NCBI RefSeq assembly: GCF_900104695.1
Contig: NZ_FNSW01000001.1
Span: forward strand, 3,342,001-3,406,000
Direction of reading: 5' to 3'
DNA from: Paenibacillus sp. GP183
GTDB taxonomy: Bacteria > Bacillota > Bacilli > Paenibacillales > NBRC-103111
DNA length: 64,000 nucleotides
Numbering within the stretch: position 1 is the first letter of the stretch; every line of letters starts with the position of its first letter. Shown one piece after another: positions 26,770 through 36,375 of this stretch. A program made the translations under genes and the position numbers. The notes beneath the pieces were generated by a model that was not told the DNA's origin, did no database searches, and saw only the letters and a program-made list of their open reading frames with translations.

Positions 26770-28014
26770 TCAGGAAGGTGCTTCGTAACTCCGGGCTCGT
26801 TCCCGTCGATTTTGGCGGCTGTACAGAGCTCCGGCGCAAAGCAACAGGACACCCATGAAGCCGAACCCCATTGATAGGCCGATGACCGTCGTCACCGCCC
26901 CGAAAAATAGCGGGTTTGTCAGCTGTACGACCCGATTGGACATGGTCCGAATCGTCATCCCCATCCCTTGTTCCTTCGGTTCTACCGCTTGCGACACCAT
27001 AATCAGCGCCATCGGCTGATTGATGCCCGTGCTGGCCCCCCACAGGAACATGATGACGGACAGCAGCAAGATTTCCGGTCGAAGCGTCAGCAGCAGCAGA
27101 CTTACTCCCCCGACAATCATGCTGGCCATCATGATTCGGTATTGACCCAGCCGGTTGATTGCATAGCCGGTGAACGGCCTTACGATTAGAACGGCCAGTC
27201 CCGATACCGACAAAACCCAGCCGATAACCGTATGGGATAACCCGAGGTTATCCAGATAGAGCGGGAAAAATGTGGAGCGGAGGTCGACCAGCATGAACAT
27301 AATGCCATTGAGCAGAATTGCCATCGAGAACGGTTTATTTCTGCGCATCAGCCCAAAGCCGGTTGCATAGCTTCTCCATAAAGCCTGTTGCCAGTCTGGC
27401 TGGTCCCCAGCCACTGGATCGGGCCCTGTGACCTCTGCCCTGGCGGGAGGCAGGAATGTCGTCATCAGTAAGGCGGCCGCGTTCATGGCAACGAATATGA
27501 GAAAGATCGTCGTATATCCGCCCCAATCCGATAGAAATCCGCCAAGCGACGGCCCCGCCAGCTGCGCAAGCGAATTTACAAAGGTAAAATTCGAAAGCAC
27601 CCGATTGCTCCGACTCTTATCCGCCTTGCGGTCTACGGACAGCGAGGCCGCCGCCTGCAGCGCACCCCAGCTCAGCAGGCCTCCAATGCCGTTAATCACT
27701 TGACCCAACAAAATCAGCCAAGTCCAACCCAGACTCACGCCGATTACAAAAGCGACTCCGCTGGTCAAGCTGACAACCGTACCGTAGAGTACCGCCCGGC
27801 GAGTACCGATTCGATCGATCCAGCTTCCAATCGGCATGGAAAATACGATTGGTAGTATCGAATTGAGTGCCATAAACAATCCAATGGCTGCAGCCTTATA
27901 ACCGTGATCGGAGAAATACAGCGGCAGGACCGGTCGAATCATACTAAAGCCAAGCCAATACAGCGCAGCGGAAATAAAAACGGATGCATACCCTAAAGCG
28001 GCTGTACTTCGCAT
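26770..28014 (-). CDS. MFS transporter
   Basis: 414 residues, twelve hydrophobic segments, with the MFS loop motif between TM2 and TM3 (GSWIDRIGTRRAVLYG). The start at 28014 is chosen for GGAGGTGTGAC immediately upstream rather than an in-frame ATG 21 nt earlier. Fits drug or small-molecule efflux permeases; the substrate is unknown. It follows another MFS gene (28080-29276) at 65 nt, so the two may be co-transcribed, although they are not close paralogues. Confidence 0.8.
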   Translation of the reverse strand: MRSTAALGYASVFISAALYWLGFSMIRPVLPLYFSDHGYKAAAIGLFMALNSILPIVFSMPIGSWIDRIGTRRAVLYGTVVSLTSGVAFVIGVSLGWTWLILLGQVINGIGGLLSWGALQAAASLSVDRKADKSRSNRVLSNFTFVNSLAQLAGPSLGGFLSDWGGYTTIFLIFVAMNAAALLMTTFLPPARAEVTGPDPVAGDQPDWQQALWRSYATGFGLMRRNKPFSMAILLNGIMFMLVDLRSTFFPLYLDNLGLSHTVIGWVLSVSGLAVLIVRPFTGYAINRLGQYRIMMASMIVGGVSLLLLTLRPEILLLSVIMFLWGASTGINQPMALIMVSQAVEPKEQGMGMTIRTMSNRVVQLTNPLFFGAVTTVIGLSMGFGFMGVLLLCAGALYSRQNRRERARSYEAPS

Positions 28015-28079
28015 GTCACACCTCCACGGCTCCAAAAAAATCCGTTAGTTCAGCCGCTTGCTAGACACCCATACGCTCC

Positions 28080-29276
28080 TCAAGGCCCGTTATCCGATTC
28101 AAACAACCTTTTTGCGGATGCGAATGAAAAATAAATCAAGAATACCCAGCAAACCATCGCAACGAATCCGAATCCTCCGAAAATATCCATTTTTGCAGAG
28201 AAATAGCCAAATCCTATTCCGATGACACTTACTGCGGCATGTTCCCCTAATGATTGAAATGAACCGATGGTCGCCCTCATGGAGGAATCCATTCGGTGAT
28301 GCAAATACCCGGCAGCGAGTGGCTCAATCATGCCTGCAAACAAGCCGATCAGACATATGGCCGCCAAACTGCTGTAATCTTTCATGACCGAGACATATAA
28401 AAAGCCTGCGGCGAATACTGCGATTGCACCGAATAATAAGCTTTTGTAACTGAATCGGCTTTTTAGTAAATAGGCAAGAAGGTTACCCGGCAATCTCAGG
28501 AGGTAGATTGCAGCCGAGAACATCCCGAAATAGATAACCGGAATTCCCAACCTCTCCAAGTAAGTTTGCCAGAACTCATCAATGAAACTGATCGCTGCCC
28601 CAGTCACCATGCCCGATAATACCACCAGACGTACTCCCGGATTATTTTTGAAGTAGCGTAAGGAAGCTGCAACATAGATACGAATCGGTATCGGTTGATC
28701 CTGCTCGCTATCGCTATTCACAGCAGGTTCAACCAGAGTAAGCGTTAAGATCAGCGCGACCAGCATGCTCACCAAGGAAATCCAATAATTAAGCTCATAA
28801 CCATAGCGACCAGCCAAAAAACTCCCGCAAAGCGCAGCAATGATAATGGAGAAGATATCGAGAGCATTTAAACGGCCAAGGTACTTCTCAAAAGAGTGCT
28901 CTTTACCCGCTGACAATAAGGAATCATAAAGCAAGGCATTCTCCGCCCCGCTGCTTGCAGATCTGCCAATAGCCGCCAAAAAAACAACAAGCGCGAAATG
29001 CCAAAATTCGGTTGCGAGCAGCAGGATCACAAACTCGCAGCACCCCATTAAAGCAGACAATATCATCATCTGCTTTCGCCCCCACTTATCGGCGATGATT
29101 CCAGTGGGTATCTCAAGTAAAACAATCGTAATAGCAAAAATAATCTCCGTATACACGACCATCTGAATGGTCATGCCTCTCTCTTCCCAATACAATCGCT
29201 CAATGACATAAGCAGGAATCAGATTGGAAAAGAAGCGGCTGGCAAACAGTTTCCATACATTCGGCATATAGCCCAT
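28080..29276 (-). CDS. MFS transporter
   Basis: 398 residues, about twelve membrane segments. The motif EIPTGIIADKWGRKQMMI (TM2-TM3 loop) and RSASSGAENALLYDSLLSAG are typical of a group of MFS efflux proteins often annotated as tetracycline or macrolide-like. Start at 29276 (MGYMPN) because AGAGGAGC sits 9 nt upstream; longer frames begin with TTG and lack a site. The substrate is not predictable. Confidence 0.78.
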   Translation of the reverse strand: MGYMPNVWKLFASRFFSNLIPAYVIERLYWEERGMTIQMVVYTEIIFAITIVLLEIPTGIIADKWGRKQMMILSALMGCCEFVILLLATEFWHFALVVFLAAIGRSASSGAENALLYDSLLSAGKEHSFEKYLGRLNALDIFSIIIAALCGSFLAGRYGYELNYWISLVSMLVALILTLTLVEPAVNSDSEQDQPIPIRIYVAASLRYFKNNPGVRLVVLSGMVTGAAISFIDEFWQTYLERLGIPVIYFGMFSAAIYLLRLPGNLLAYLLKSRFSYKSLLFGAIAVFAAGFLYVSVMKDYSSLAAICLIGLFAGMIEPLAAGYLHHRMDSSMRATIGSFQSLGEHAAVSVIGIGFGYFSAKMDIFGGFGFVAMVCWVFLIYFSFASAKRLFESDNGP

Positions 29277-29460
29277 AACCCAAGCTCCTCTCATCTTTGG
29301 TTGAAGCTTTCTCAACCCATGTGAGGAGGTGCTCGTGAAGAATGGAATCTTAAAAATTAGCAGGGCGGTCTTGCATGCGTCATGTCATTGTCTCCTTTAT
29401 TCGTCCATTATTTGGACTCAGTCTCTGTGCTGTTAAAGAATATTATAGCGTAAAGTATTC

Positions 29461-29508
29461 AAAAAAGGACCGTCCCTCAAGCAGAAATTTCTACTTTAAG
29501 AACGGCCC
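29461..29508 (-). terminator. Terminator of the 29518-29922 gene
   Basis: Minus-strand long stem (GGGCCGTTCTTAAAGTAGAA against TTCTGCTTGAGGGACGGTCC) followed by TTTTTT. Confidence 0.85.
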
Positions 29509-29517
29509 ATTGAATTT

Positions 29518-29922
29518 TTATTTATTAAAGAATCGAATGATAGCTTCCCGAATAGATTGGGATATAGAGCTTAGGGAGTCCCGAATGCTGCCAAGCACGC
29601 CCGTCTGTTCTCTAACAGCAGCTGTGTTGTCTTGGATGGAGCCGTTAATTCTGGCTGTTTGACCTGTCAGGCTGTAAAAGCCTATAAAGACAATGACAAT
29701 GGCAATAATCGCGATGACCATCCATACCCAGCCATGTGAGCTTCGGGTGCGGGCTGCCTGATCGGAACGACTTAGTGTGTCAGGAGTTTGCTGTATATGA
29801 AAATGATTGTGGACGACTCCACCAGGTACTTCTGTTGTTTTCTGAGTCACTGTATGTTCCGTTTCCAACGGCTGTGGATCAACAAGTCTTTCTTCTTCTA
29901 GACGCTTATCATGGTTTTCCAT
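29518..29922 (-). CDS. Single-span membrane protein, unknown
   Basis: 134 residues. A hydrophilic N-terminus (1-63) rich in Glu, Gln and Thr, with HNHFHIQQT; one membrane helix (~65-87, WVWMVIAIIAIVIVFIGFY); then an amphipathic helical tail (~95-134) with regular heptad-like hydrophobics ending RFFNK. GGAAAGGAGC precedes the ATG. It follows a secreted-protein gene by 56 nt and is probably in the same operon. No family recognised. Confidence 0.7.
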   Translation of the reverse strand: MENHDKRLEEERLVDPQPLETEHTVTQKTTEVPGGVVHNHFHIQQTPDTLSRSDQAARTRSSHGWVWMVIAIIAIVIVFIGFYSLTGQTARINGSIQDNTAAVREQTGVLGSIRDSLSSISQSIREAIIRFFNK

Positions 29923-29978
29923 GGTAATGCTCCTTTCCGAATATGTTCTTGTTACTCATTAACCATATTGGATTGGTT

Positions 29979-30626
29979 TTAATCATTTCCGGATTTGCGG
30001 CCATGATGATCTTCTTGATGATCCGACTTCTTGTTAGCTTTTCCCCGATTGTTATCAACCTGCTTTTGACCATCGTCATGATCATTTTCATTATTATCAT
30101 CTTGATCTTCCTGAACCGACTGATTTAGCGTGACGGTTAATTGAGCTTGAGTCTTCGAAATAACCACTGTACTTGGTGCAGGTGTGGCTTGCGCTGGTGT
30201 TGCAGTCGCCTCGGGTGTTGGTGTCGGCGATGCAGTAGCAGTAGGCACCGGAGTTGGCGATGCCGCCATAGTGGGTTCCGGCGTCGGACTAGGAGCAGCG
30301 CTAGCTGCAGCATCCGGTGAATTTGCTTTAATATACGCAGCTTGCAGCTTGGCGTTCAAAATCAGCACCAGCTGATCCTTTGCCTTTAAATCCTTTAAAT
30401 TAGCCTTTTGCTGATTGCGGTACACCCAGACAGATTTGGCCAGTACAATGGTTTCTGTGCCGTTTGTTGTTTGGATTTGGATATTGTTCTGATTATCGAT
30501 TGCTACAAAAATTCCCTTTACTTCTTTCGACCCGTTTGCCGGAGTTTCGTTGGCATAAGCCATTACACTATAACCAATTAAAGTGATGCTGAGACAGGCA
30601 ATAATGAGATACATCCATTTTTTCAT
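29979..30626 (-). CDS. Secreted low-complexity protein, unknown
   Basis: 215 residues from the ATG at 30626 (GGAGGGATCGAT upstream); a 44-residue N-terminal extension lacks a site. Signal peptide/membrane helix 1-25, a small beta domain (~30-105: KGIFVAIDNQNNIQIQT, DLKAKDQLVLIL), a Pro-Thr-Ala spacer (~112-155), and an Asp/Asn/His/Lys-rich tail (DDNNENDHDDG, HQEDHHGRK). The beta domain resembles the OB-like DUF5666 unit; the acidic/His tail might bind metal. The function is unknown. Confidence 0.68.
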   Translation of the reverse strand: MKKWMYLIIACLSITLIGYSVMAYANETPANGSKEVKGIFVAIDNQNNIQIQTTNGTETIVLAKSVWVYRNQQKANLKDLKAKDQLVLILNAKLQAAYIKANSPDAAASAAPSPTPEPTMAASPTPVPTATASPTPTPEATATPAQATPAPSTVVISKTQAQLTVTLNQSVQEDQDDNNENDHDDGQKQVDNNRGKANKKSDHQEDHHGRKSGND

Positions 30627-30738
30627 ATCGATCCCTCCGATTTTTTTAGTAAAACTTTCCTTGTCAAAGAAGGAAGTTACTATAGGGTTCGAAGTGAATC
30701 TACATTTTAGGACGTTCACTATGCTTTGCATCCACGAC

Positions 30739-30771
30739 AAAAAGCCCTTAATCCTCATGGATAAAGGGCTT
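30739..30771 (-). terminator. Terminator of the aldo/keto reductase gene
   Basis: Minus-strand stem AAGCCCTT-ATCC / GGAT-AAGGGCTT followed by TTTG. Confidence 0.85.
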
Positions 30772-30802
30772 GTACACGCATCAAAACTTTTTTTAATTTA
30801 TG

Positions 30803-31633
30803 TTAAAAGTTGAAATTATCCGGGTCCGGACCCACTCTCTGATCCTGATTCAATTGATCAATGGACGCCATATCTTCAGCCGTAAGCTCAAAATCAAAAA
30901 CATCGGCGTTCTCGATAATGCGATGCTCTTTAACGGACTTAGGAATCGTGACCACCCCATTTTGCAGGTCCCAGCGAAGGATAATTTGGGCTACTGATTT
31001 ATGATGTTTCTCGGCAATTTTCATCAGCTCGGGCTGATCCAGCAGCATACCCTGCATGAGAGGACTCCAGGCTTCAAGCTGAATACCCTTCTTCTTGCAA
31101 AAATCCAAAAGAGGCTTCTGTGTAAGTCGAGGGTGATATTCCACTTGATTAACAGCAGGAACTACATCACTGTCCGCCAGAATATCATTAAGATGGTGAA
31201 TCTGAAAGTTGCTGACACCAATCGCTTTGATTTTACCTCCTTCATACAGCTTGTTGAAGGCTCTCCAGGTTTCTCTATATTTGCCTTTGACCGGCCAATG
31301 AATCAAATATAGATCCAGGTAATCAAGTCCCAGCTTCTCCATGCTATCGTCAAATGCTTTCAAGGTGCTTTCATATCCTTGATCTTTATTCCACAGCTTC
31401 GTAGTGATGAACAGCTCTTCACGCGGCACGCCGCTCTCCCGAATCGCTTGCCCCACTCCCTCTTCATTGCGGTAGGCCGCTGCAGTGTCAATACTGCGAT
31501 AACCGGCGGCAATGGCGGACTTTACAGAGGTAATGACTTCAATTCCCTCTTCAACCCTCCATACACCAAGTCCAAACCAAGGCATTTTCACCCCGTTATT
31601 CAAAACTGTTTGATCGCTGATGTGTTTAATCAT
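30803..31633 (-). CDS. Aldo/keto reductase
   Basis: 276 residues, (alpha/beta)8 NADPH-dependent reductase. The tetrad is visible: Asp and Tyr in [15 protein letters not shown] (~50, 55), Lys in TTKLWN (~80) and His in LIHWPVKG (~113). GVSNF and [10 protein letters not shown] bind the cofactor. Closest in style to YvgN/YtbE-type methylglyoxal or glyoxal reductases, so a carbonyl-detoxification role is likely. GGGAGGG precedes the ATG. Monocistronic. Confidence 0.9.
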   Translation of the reverse strand: MIKHISDQTVLNNGVKMPWFGLGVWRVEEGIEVITSVKSAIAAGYRSIDTAAAYRNEEGVGQAIRESGVPREELFITTKLWNKDQGYESTLKAFDDSMEKLGLDYLDLYLIHWPVKGKYRETWRAFNKLYEGGKIKAIGVSNFQIHHLNDILADSDVVPAVNQVEYHPRLTQKPLLDFCKKKGIQLEAWSPLMQGMLLDQPELMKIAEKHHKSVAQIILRWDLQNGVVTIPKSVKEHRIIENADVFDFELTAEDMASIDQLNQDQRVGPDPDNFNF

Positions 31634-31727
31634 TACGCAAGCCCTCCCAGCTTTTTCTTGATTACCACTTTAATCTACCGCATTCCTTAAGAGTGTACAA
31701 GTTTTACAGAGTCTCCGAGTGTCAGAC

Positions 31728-31761
31728 AAAAAGCCCCGAAGAACGAAATCCTCGAGGCTTT
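31728..31761 (-). terminator. Terminator of the 31780-32034 gene
   Basis: Minus-strand AAAGCCTCGA pairs with TTCGGGGCTTT around a 12-nt loop, followed by TTTG. Confidence 0.75.
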
Positions 31762-31779
31762 GCTCTCCTTTTTACAGGG

Positions 31780-32034
31780 CTACGTTAAGTTTTGAAAATC
31801 GGATTTATCTGTCTCGAGGTCTTCCTCAGCTTGATCTATAGCATTCGGATTCTGTTCACCCTTGGTTTGATGAAGCGCGTTTTCTGCTTGGTCGATAGCA
31901 TTTTGTGCGCCTTCCAAAGTTTCCGGTCTGGGATGGGATTGCGCCTGTTTCACTGCATTGTGGGCATTATTTACGGAATTTTGGGCGGAAGAGATCGGAT
32001 TCTGCGACTGTAAACTGGAATCTTTTTGGCTCAT
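31780..32034 (-). CDS. Small hydrophilic Ala/Gln/Asn-rich protein
   Basis: 84 residues, no Cys, no hydrophobic core; entirely predicted helical with repeated AxNAIDQAExAL-like units (AQNAIDQAENALHQT, NPNAIDQAEEDLE). A strong AGGAGG site lies upstream. It has the look of small stress or spore-associated disordered proteins of bacilli, but I do not recognise a family. Confidence 0.68.
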   Translation of the reverse strand: MSQKDSSLQSQNPISSAQNSVNNAHNAVKQAQSHPRPETLEGAQNAIDQAENALHQTKGEQNPNAIDQAEEDLETDKSDFQNLT

Positions 32035-32070
32035 GGGTATTCCTCCTCGAATGAGTTGTGATGGACTCCA

Positions 32071-32556
32071 TTAGAATAAGGAATGCGGAATTATTTTATA
32101 CATCCATTTGTACAAAATAAATCCGATGAATGCGCCGAGAAGATTCAAAATCAAGTCATCCACATCAAAGCTTCCCCGCCTAAGTACGGTCTGCAGGATT
32201 TCAAGCACCAGCAAAGGAATAAAGAACAGGACAAGAAAGGTGGTCCACTTTTTTCCATGCTTGAATAGAGCGGGCAGAAAAATGCCAAATGGAACGAAAA
32301 CAGCAATATTGCCAAATAAGTTCATTGCCCATGTCCGAAAGGGATAGTAATGGTAACCAACAATGTACATTTTGATCGTTTTGAAGGGAACCAAGTTATA
32401 CCGCCATTCCGTCGAAGAGAAAAGGGCCCTGCCGAAGTCAAAAAACATCCAATAAATGATTAGAAGCGAATAACCAATGAAGAGAAAAGTTATGACGAAG
32501 CGAATTCTTTTTTTAACCTCTGCCTGAGGCTTTTCCAACAATCGTATCCTCGCCAT
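32071..32556 (-). CDS. VanZ-family membrane protein
   Basis: 161 residues from the ATG at 32556. Four membrane segments; the VanZ motifs NLVPFKTI, NLFGNIAVFVPFGIFLP and FDVDDLILNLLGAFIGF are all present. VanZ proteins are linked to teicoplanin resistance in enterococci, but most chromosomal members have no known role. AAAGGAG is 13 nt upstream, slightly far; a start at 32616 has no site. Repeat copy C lies ~70 bp upstream. Confidence 0.82.
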   Translation of the reverse strand: MARIRLLEKPQAEVKKRIRFVITFLFIGYSLLIIYWMFFDFGRALFSSTEWRYNLVPFKTIKMYIVGYHYYPFRTWAMNLFGNIAVFVPFGIFLPALFKHGKKWTTFLVLFFIPLLVLEILQTVLRRGSFDVDDLILNLLGAFIGFILYKWMYKIIPHSLF

Positions 32557-32627
32557 TTGGAATCGAATTCTCCTTTCGATGCGAGCTTTAACTTTTTTTT
32601 GGTTTTGGGGGCGCATATCAAGTAACG

Positions 32628-32811
32628 AGATGTATTTCTTACATCTTGTATCTCTGATTTTCCTGTTTTGGCGACCTCCAAATGCAAAACCTACATTTAT
32701 TATTATAAAATTCTAGCAATTACCCTATTTATAGAAAAATGTAATGTAGGTTTTACATCTGAACTTCTCAAAACCTCGATTCTTGCTCAACAACATGTAC
32801 ATTTTACATCT
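32628..32811 (+). repeat. Four-box dispersed repeat, copy C
   Basis: 184 bp with boxes at 32628-32646 (AGATGTATTTCTTACATCT), 32680-32698 (AAATGCAAAACCTACATTT), 32742-32760 (TAATGTAGGTTTTACATCT) and 32793-32811 (ACATGTACATTTTACATCT). Spacing 52, 62, 51 bp as in copies A and B. Box 2 carries paired changes in both arms (AAATG / CATTT) that keep its symmetry. Confidence 0.9.
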
Positions 32812-32863
32812 CAAGGGGATTTGCTGCATCTCATTAAGAAGAAAAATGAAAAGAAGCTAAGTT

Positions 32864-32896
32864 AAAAAACAACTGCCCGCAAAGGGCAGCTGTTTC
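32864..32896 (-). terminator. Terminator of the HtrA-like protease gene
   Basis: Minus-strand AACAGCTGCCC / GGGCAGTTGTT followed by TTTT. Confidence 0.85.
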
Positions 32897-32906
32897 TCAT
32901 TAAAAA

Positions 32907-35390
32907 CTACTTGGCGGTGAAGGTCATCGATTCAAATGCTTGATTCAAGCGGGTTTCATTCTCGGTAGTACGGACGGCTTCATCGATGTTCAGTGTCGCT
33001 TTGTAAGTAATGTTATTTTTGCGGAAAATGTAGAGGGTCTCTTTATATGGCATTTTTCTTGTTGAGTAATGGACCACGTATTTTTTGGCAGCTTCACCAA
33101 ACACGGTCACATCGGATGCCTCGAATTTGTACTCGGGGTCATTGCCGCTGCTCTTTTTCTGATGGGCATCTTCTTCCTTAACCGTGTCGTCATAGCTTTT
33201 TTGGTTGTCCGCGAGGATTTCCAGATGTCCGCCGTTGAAGCTGAAGAAGCTGTCATTATCGTCCGAGTAGTCGTAGGAGGAACTGTCTGACCAGATCTCG
33301 GGAATCTGCAGGGAATATTTGTACTTCTTGTTGACATGCTTGTTTGTTGACGTTTTATCCAGCAAATCATTCATATCTTGGATGAAGCCAAGCTCGGGAT
33401 CCATGGACTCCTTATTGATGCTGATCGAAGAGATCAAGGTCCCCAGTATTGTGTTTATTTCTTCGGAGTCTGCATCCTTGGGATAAGCAAAGCTAACTTC
33501 GTATTTGTATTTATCCTTAATTAGATAAATGGAGGTGAGAGACTTCCAATTATCTCCCATGGTGCTGGAGTAGGTCAATTTGAGAGCATTCACACTGGAT
33601 AATGTTAATTCTTCAGCTGTGCTCATTTCCCGATAGGCAGGCAAATAGGTGTCTTCGAAGTTCTTTTTCTCACGGTCAACCCATGCCTTGAGGGTGTCAC
33701 CGGAGGATGCCGAGGTAACCTGCATAGAAATGGATTCCGAATAATCATTATTATGGAAAGCAGACCCGCTTGAACCATAACTGTTCTTTTTCCAGTCTTT
33801 TGGCAGATCCAAAGAAAGTCCAAAGCTGTTCGTATAGGTGTTGCCTTTGTCCGAATAAACCGAAATATCCTTAAGCGCCGTATCTTTGGCATCAAAGCTC
33901 AATTGAAAGCTGTCAAGCAAATCGTTCAGACTATTTTGCTTGGAGACGCTTTTCGAGTCAGCCACCTTGCTTAGCAAGCTTACTTTATAAATGCGGCCGT
34001 TCAGCTGATAAGCTCTGATCTGGGCATAACCGGCAGCCTTTGATTTTCCCAAAAGCTTGGCATAAGAAAGGCCGTCCGCTTGCTTGACATACCTTCGTTC
34101 AAGCAGTCCATCCGAGTCCTTTTCATCGGAAATCTTATTCAATAAAGCGGATGGAGAAAGCTCTCCAGTCGGTTCCTTGTCCACCAAAATCGTTAAGTAA
34201 AATTCACCTTTAGCGTCGATAAAAGTAACCGAATTGCCGTCATCGGATTGTTCTGTAGTGACCAGTCCAGCCGGGTATTTCATCGACCAGCCGTAGTGGC
34301 TGTCACCAATTCTTGTCTTGCCGCGATCGGTATCAATACCGGCATTTTCTGAATCCGCAGTTTGTTTGGTATCCATACTCTGAACCTCGCCGAGCGTCAA
34401 CTGCTTGGTGATCGTGGAAACTGCGGATTTCAAGGTAAGACTGACGCTATCGCCAGGCAAAAACTTTTTCAATGCTTCATTGTAATCAACCATGGATTTG
34501 ACATTGATTGCGCCGATAGAAATGAGTTGGTCATCCTGTTTAATTCCTGCTTTGGCGGCCGGTGAATCTGGATCCACATAGGCCACTCGAAGCCCCTCCG
34601 AGCTAGGCAGTCCGACAACGGCCTCCCAGCTTTCTTCCAGCTCTATGCCCAAATAAGGGCGTTTAACCTTACCGTATTTTTCAAAATGATCCAGCACGTA
34701 TTTCACCGTATTCATGGGGATCGCGAATCCTAAACTCTCTACCCCAAACTCGGTGTATTTCAGTGTATTGATCCCTATAACCTCGCCGCTCATGTTAACC
34801 AGCGCGCCTCCGCTATTGCCTGGATTAATGGCTGCATCCGTCTGAATGAGCTGATACTCGGAGCTGACAGAACGTTCAATCCCGCTGACGATCCCTACTG
34901 TAACCGAGTTGCGTAGGGCGAATGAGATCGGCGTGCCAATGGCCGCCACAGTCTCACCAACCTGAATATTCGAGGATGATGCCAACTTGGCTGCAGATAA
35001 GCCGGTTGCTTCTATTTTAACAAGCGCTAAATCGCTTTCCACGTCCATATGAGTGGTACGTCCGCTGTAGGTCTTGCCATCCGAAGTAACGACAACTATA
35101 TTGTGCATGTCTTTAACAACATGGGCATTAGTTATGATGACTCCATCCGATTTAACGATAACCCCTGTCCCATGGGCCAGGTTATAACGATTCTTTTCCG
35201 AGGTTTTCCCCGATCCTGTTGGTTTGCCGATGATGGCCACGACCGAAGCTGACGTTTGACTGACGACCTTGGGAACATCACTCCCGCTGTCCGCAGCATA
35301 AGAAGAACCTGAGCCTATCCAAGTAACTAAGTTGACAGATACCATAACTGACAGAATAACTTTCAACCATTGTGATTTCCATTTCCCCAT
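32907..35390 (-). CDS. HtrA-like serine protease with PDZ and long C-terminal extension
   Basis: 827 residues from the ATG at 35390 (AGAGAGG upstream). Signal peptide/anchor 1-33; trypsin-like S1C domain (~40-245) with His in ITNAHVV, Asp in DVESDLALVKI and Ser in NPGNSGGAL; PDZ domain (~250-345). The remaining ~470 residues are unusual: three related alpha/beta domains resembling PsbP or stress-lipoprotein modules, each opening with a phrase like YGWSMKYPAG, FGLSLDLPKDW or YKYSLQIPEIW. Ordinary Bacillus HtrA is ~400-450 residues. It acts outside the membrane in protein quality control; the extension may bind wall or client proteins. Confidence 0.85.
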   Translation of the reverse strand: MGKWKSQWLKVILSVMVSVNLVTWIGSGSSYAADSGSDVPKVVSQTSASVVAIIGKPTGSGKTSEKNRYNLAHGTGVIVKSDGVIITNAHVVKDMHNIVVVTSDGKTYSGRTTHMDVESDLALVKIEATGLSAAKLASSSNIQVGETVAAIGTPISFALRNSVTVGIVSGIERSVSSEYQLIQTDAAINPGNSGGALVNMSGEVIGINTLKYTEFGVESLGFAIPMNTVKYVLDHFEKYGKVKRPYLGIELEESWEAVVGLPSSEGLRVAYVDPDSPAAKAGIKQDDQLISIGAINVKSMVDYNEALKKFLPGDSVSLTLKSAVSTITKQLTLGEVQSMDTKQTADSENAGIDTDRGKTRIGDSHYGWSMKYPAGLVTTEQSDDGNSVTFIDAKGEFYLTILVDKEPTGELSPSALLNKISDEKDSDGLLERRYVKQADGLSYAKLLGKSKAAGYAQIRAYQLNGRIYKVSLLSKVADSKSVSKQNSLNDLLDSFQLSFDAKDTALKDISVYSDKGNTYTNSFGLSLDLPKDWKKNSYGSSGSAFHNNDYSESISMQVTSASSGDTLKAWVDREKKNFEDTYLPAYREMSTAEELTLSSVNALKLTYSSTMGDNWKSLTSIYLIKDKYKYEVSFAYPKDADSEEINTILGTLISSISINKESMDPELGFIQDMNDLLDKTSTNKHVNKKYKYSLQIPEIWSDSSSYDYSDDNDSFFSFNGGHLEILADNQKSYDDTVKEEDAHQKKSSGNDPEYKFEASDVTVFGEAAKKYVVHYSTRKMPYKETLYIFRKNNITYKATLNIDEAVRTTENETRLNQAFESMTFTAK

Positions 35391-35522
35391 GTTGGTTTTC
35401 CTCTCTGGATATGTATGCTTTTTATAAGTAACCTGGTGCCTTTTCGAATTTAGCACATTTTACCAAAAGCAGCAATGAAAACTTCATTGCGGAATTCCAG
35501 CAAGGGGGCTTCAAAAATACTG

Positions 35523-36344
35523 TTATGAGGGGTCCGGTTTCCACTCTTTAATTCTCTCGGGGTGCGTGTATACATTCAGCTGAGTGCCTCGAATAAAGCC
35601 GACAATCGTAATGCCCAAATCATGCGACAGACTGAGCGCCAGATCCGTGGGAGCTGATTTGGAGAGCAGGATGCCTACCCCGATCTTGGCTGCCTTGAGC
35701 GCAACTTCAGAAGAGACTCTTCCACTAAAAGCCAGCAGCTTATCCTTGAGAGGCAGCTTATTCCGCAGGCAGTAACCATAAATTTTGTCCAATGCATTGT
35801 GCCTGCCAATATCCGTTCGAGCTATGATAAGCTGATCCACCGTGCATAATGCAGCATTATGAACACCGCCTGTTTTTTGAAAATCTCCGGAATTCTGCTG
35901 AAGCTCACGCATTAAATAAAGACATTGATCTATCGAGATCTGCGTGCGGGAGAGAACCGTTTTGGCTGTACGGGCATCGTTGTGAAAATAAAACTGCCGG
36001 CTTTTTCCGCAGCAGGACCCGATAAATCGCTTGGATACCATTTGGGTGCTGAGCTGGTGCTTGTTCAGCAGCCTCACATCAGCAAAGCCTCGCTCCTCAT
36101 CGAGCGAAAGCGACCCAATCTGATCGGCAAAGCGAATCACTCCTTCGGAGGCCAAAAATCCGATGACCATATCCTCCAGGTCCTCAGGTGTACATACAAT
36201 CGTAGCAAATTCCTCGCCATCCAGCCTGATGGTCATGGGGAATTCTGCTGCGATCTCATCCTCCTGGGAGAGCAGCTCCTTCCCGTCATATTTATAGGCG
36301 GTCCAAGGCACTGTTGCGCCCGCTTCCTTAATTCTTTTCTCCAA
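35523..36344 (-). CDS. fdhD: FdhD sulfurtransferase for formate dehydrogenase
   Basis: 273 residues. The family motifs FATIVCTPEDLEDMVIGFL, the cysteine loop GSCCGKS (~115) and ARTDIGRHNALDKIYG are present. FdhD passes sulfur from a cysteine desulfurase to the molybdenum cofactor of formate dehydrogenase. The start is TTG at 36344: GAGGTG lies 6 nt upstream, while a GTG 9 nt earlier would overlap that site. No formate dehydrogenase gene is within the window. The leader is structured (see 36376-36467). Confidence 0.9.
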   Translation of the reverse strand: MEKRIKEAGATVPWTAYKYDGKELLSQEDEIAAEFPMTIRLDGEEFATIVCTPEDLEDMVIGFLASEGVIRFADQIGSLSLDEERGFADVRLLNKHQLSTQMVSKRFIGSCCGKSRQFYFHNDARTAKTVLSRTQISIDQCLYLMRELQQNSGDFQKTGGVHNAALCTVDQLIIARTDIGRHNALDKIYGYCLRNKLPLKDKLLAFSGRVSSEVALKAAKIGVGILLSKSAPTDLALSLSHDLGITIVGFIRGTQLNVYTHPERIKEWKPDPS

Positions 36345-36375
36345 TATAATCACCTCATCAGCTTTCGTGTACTAT

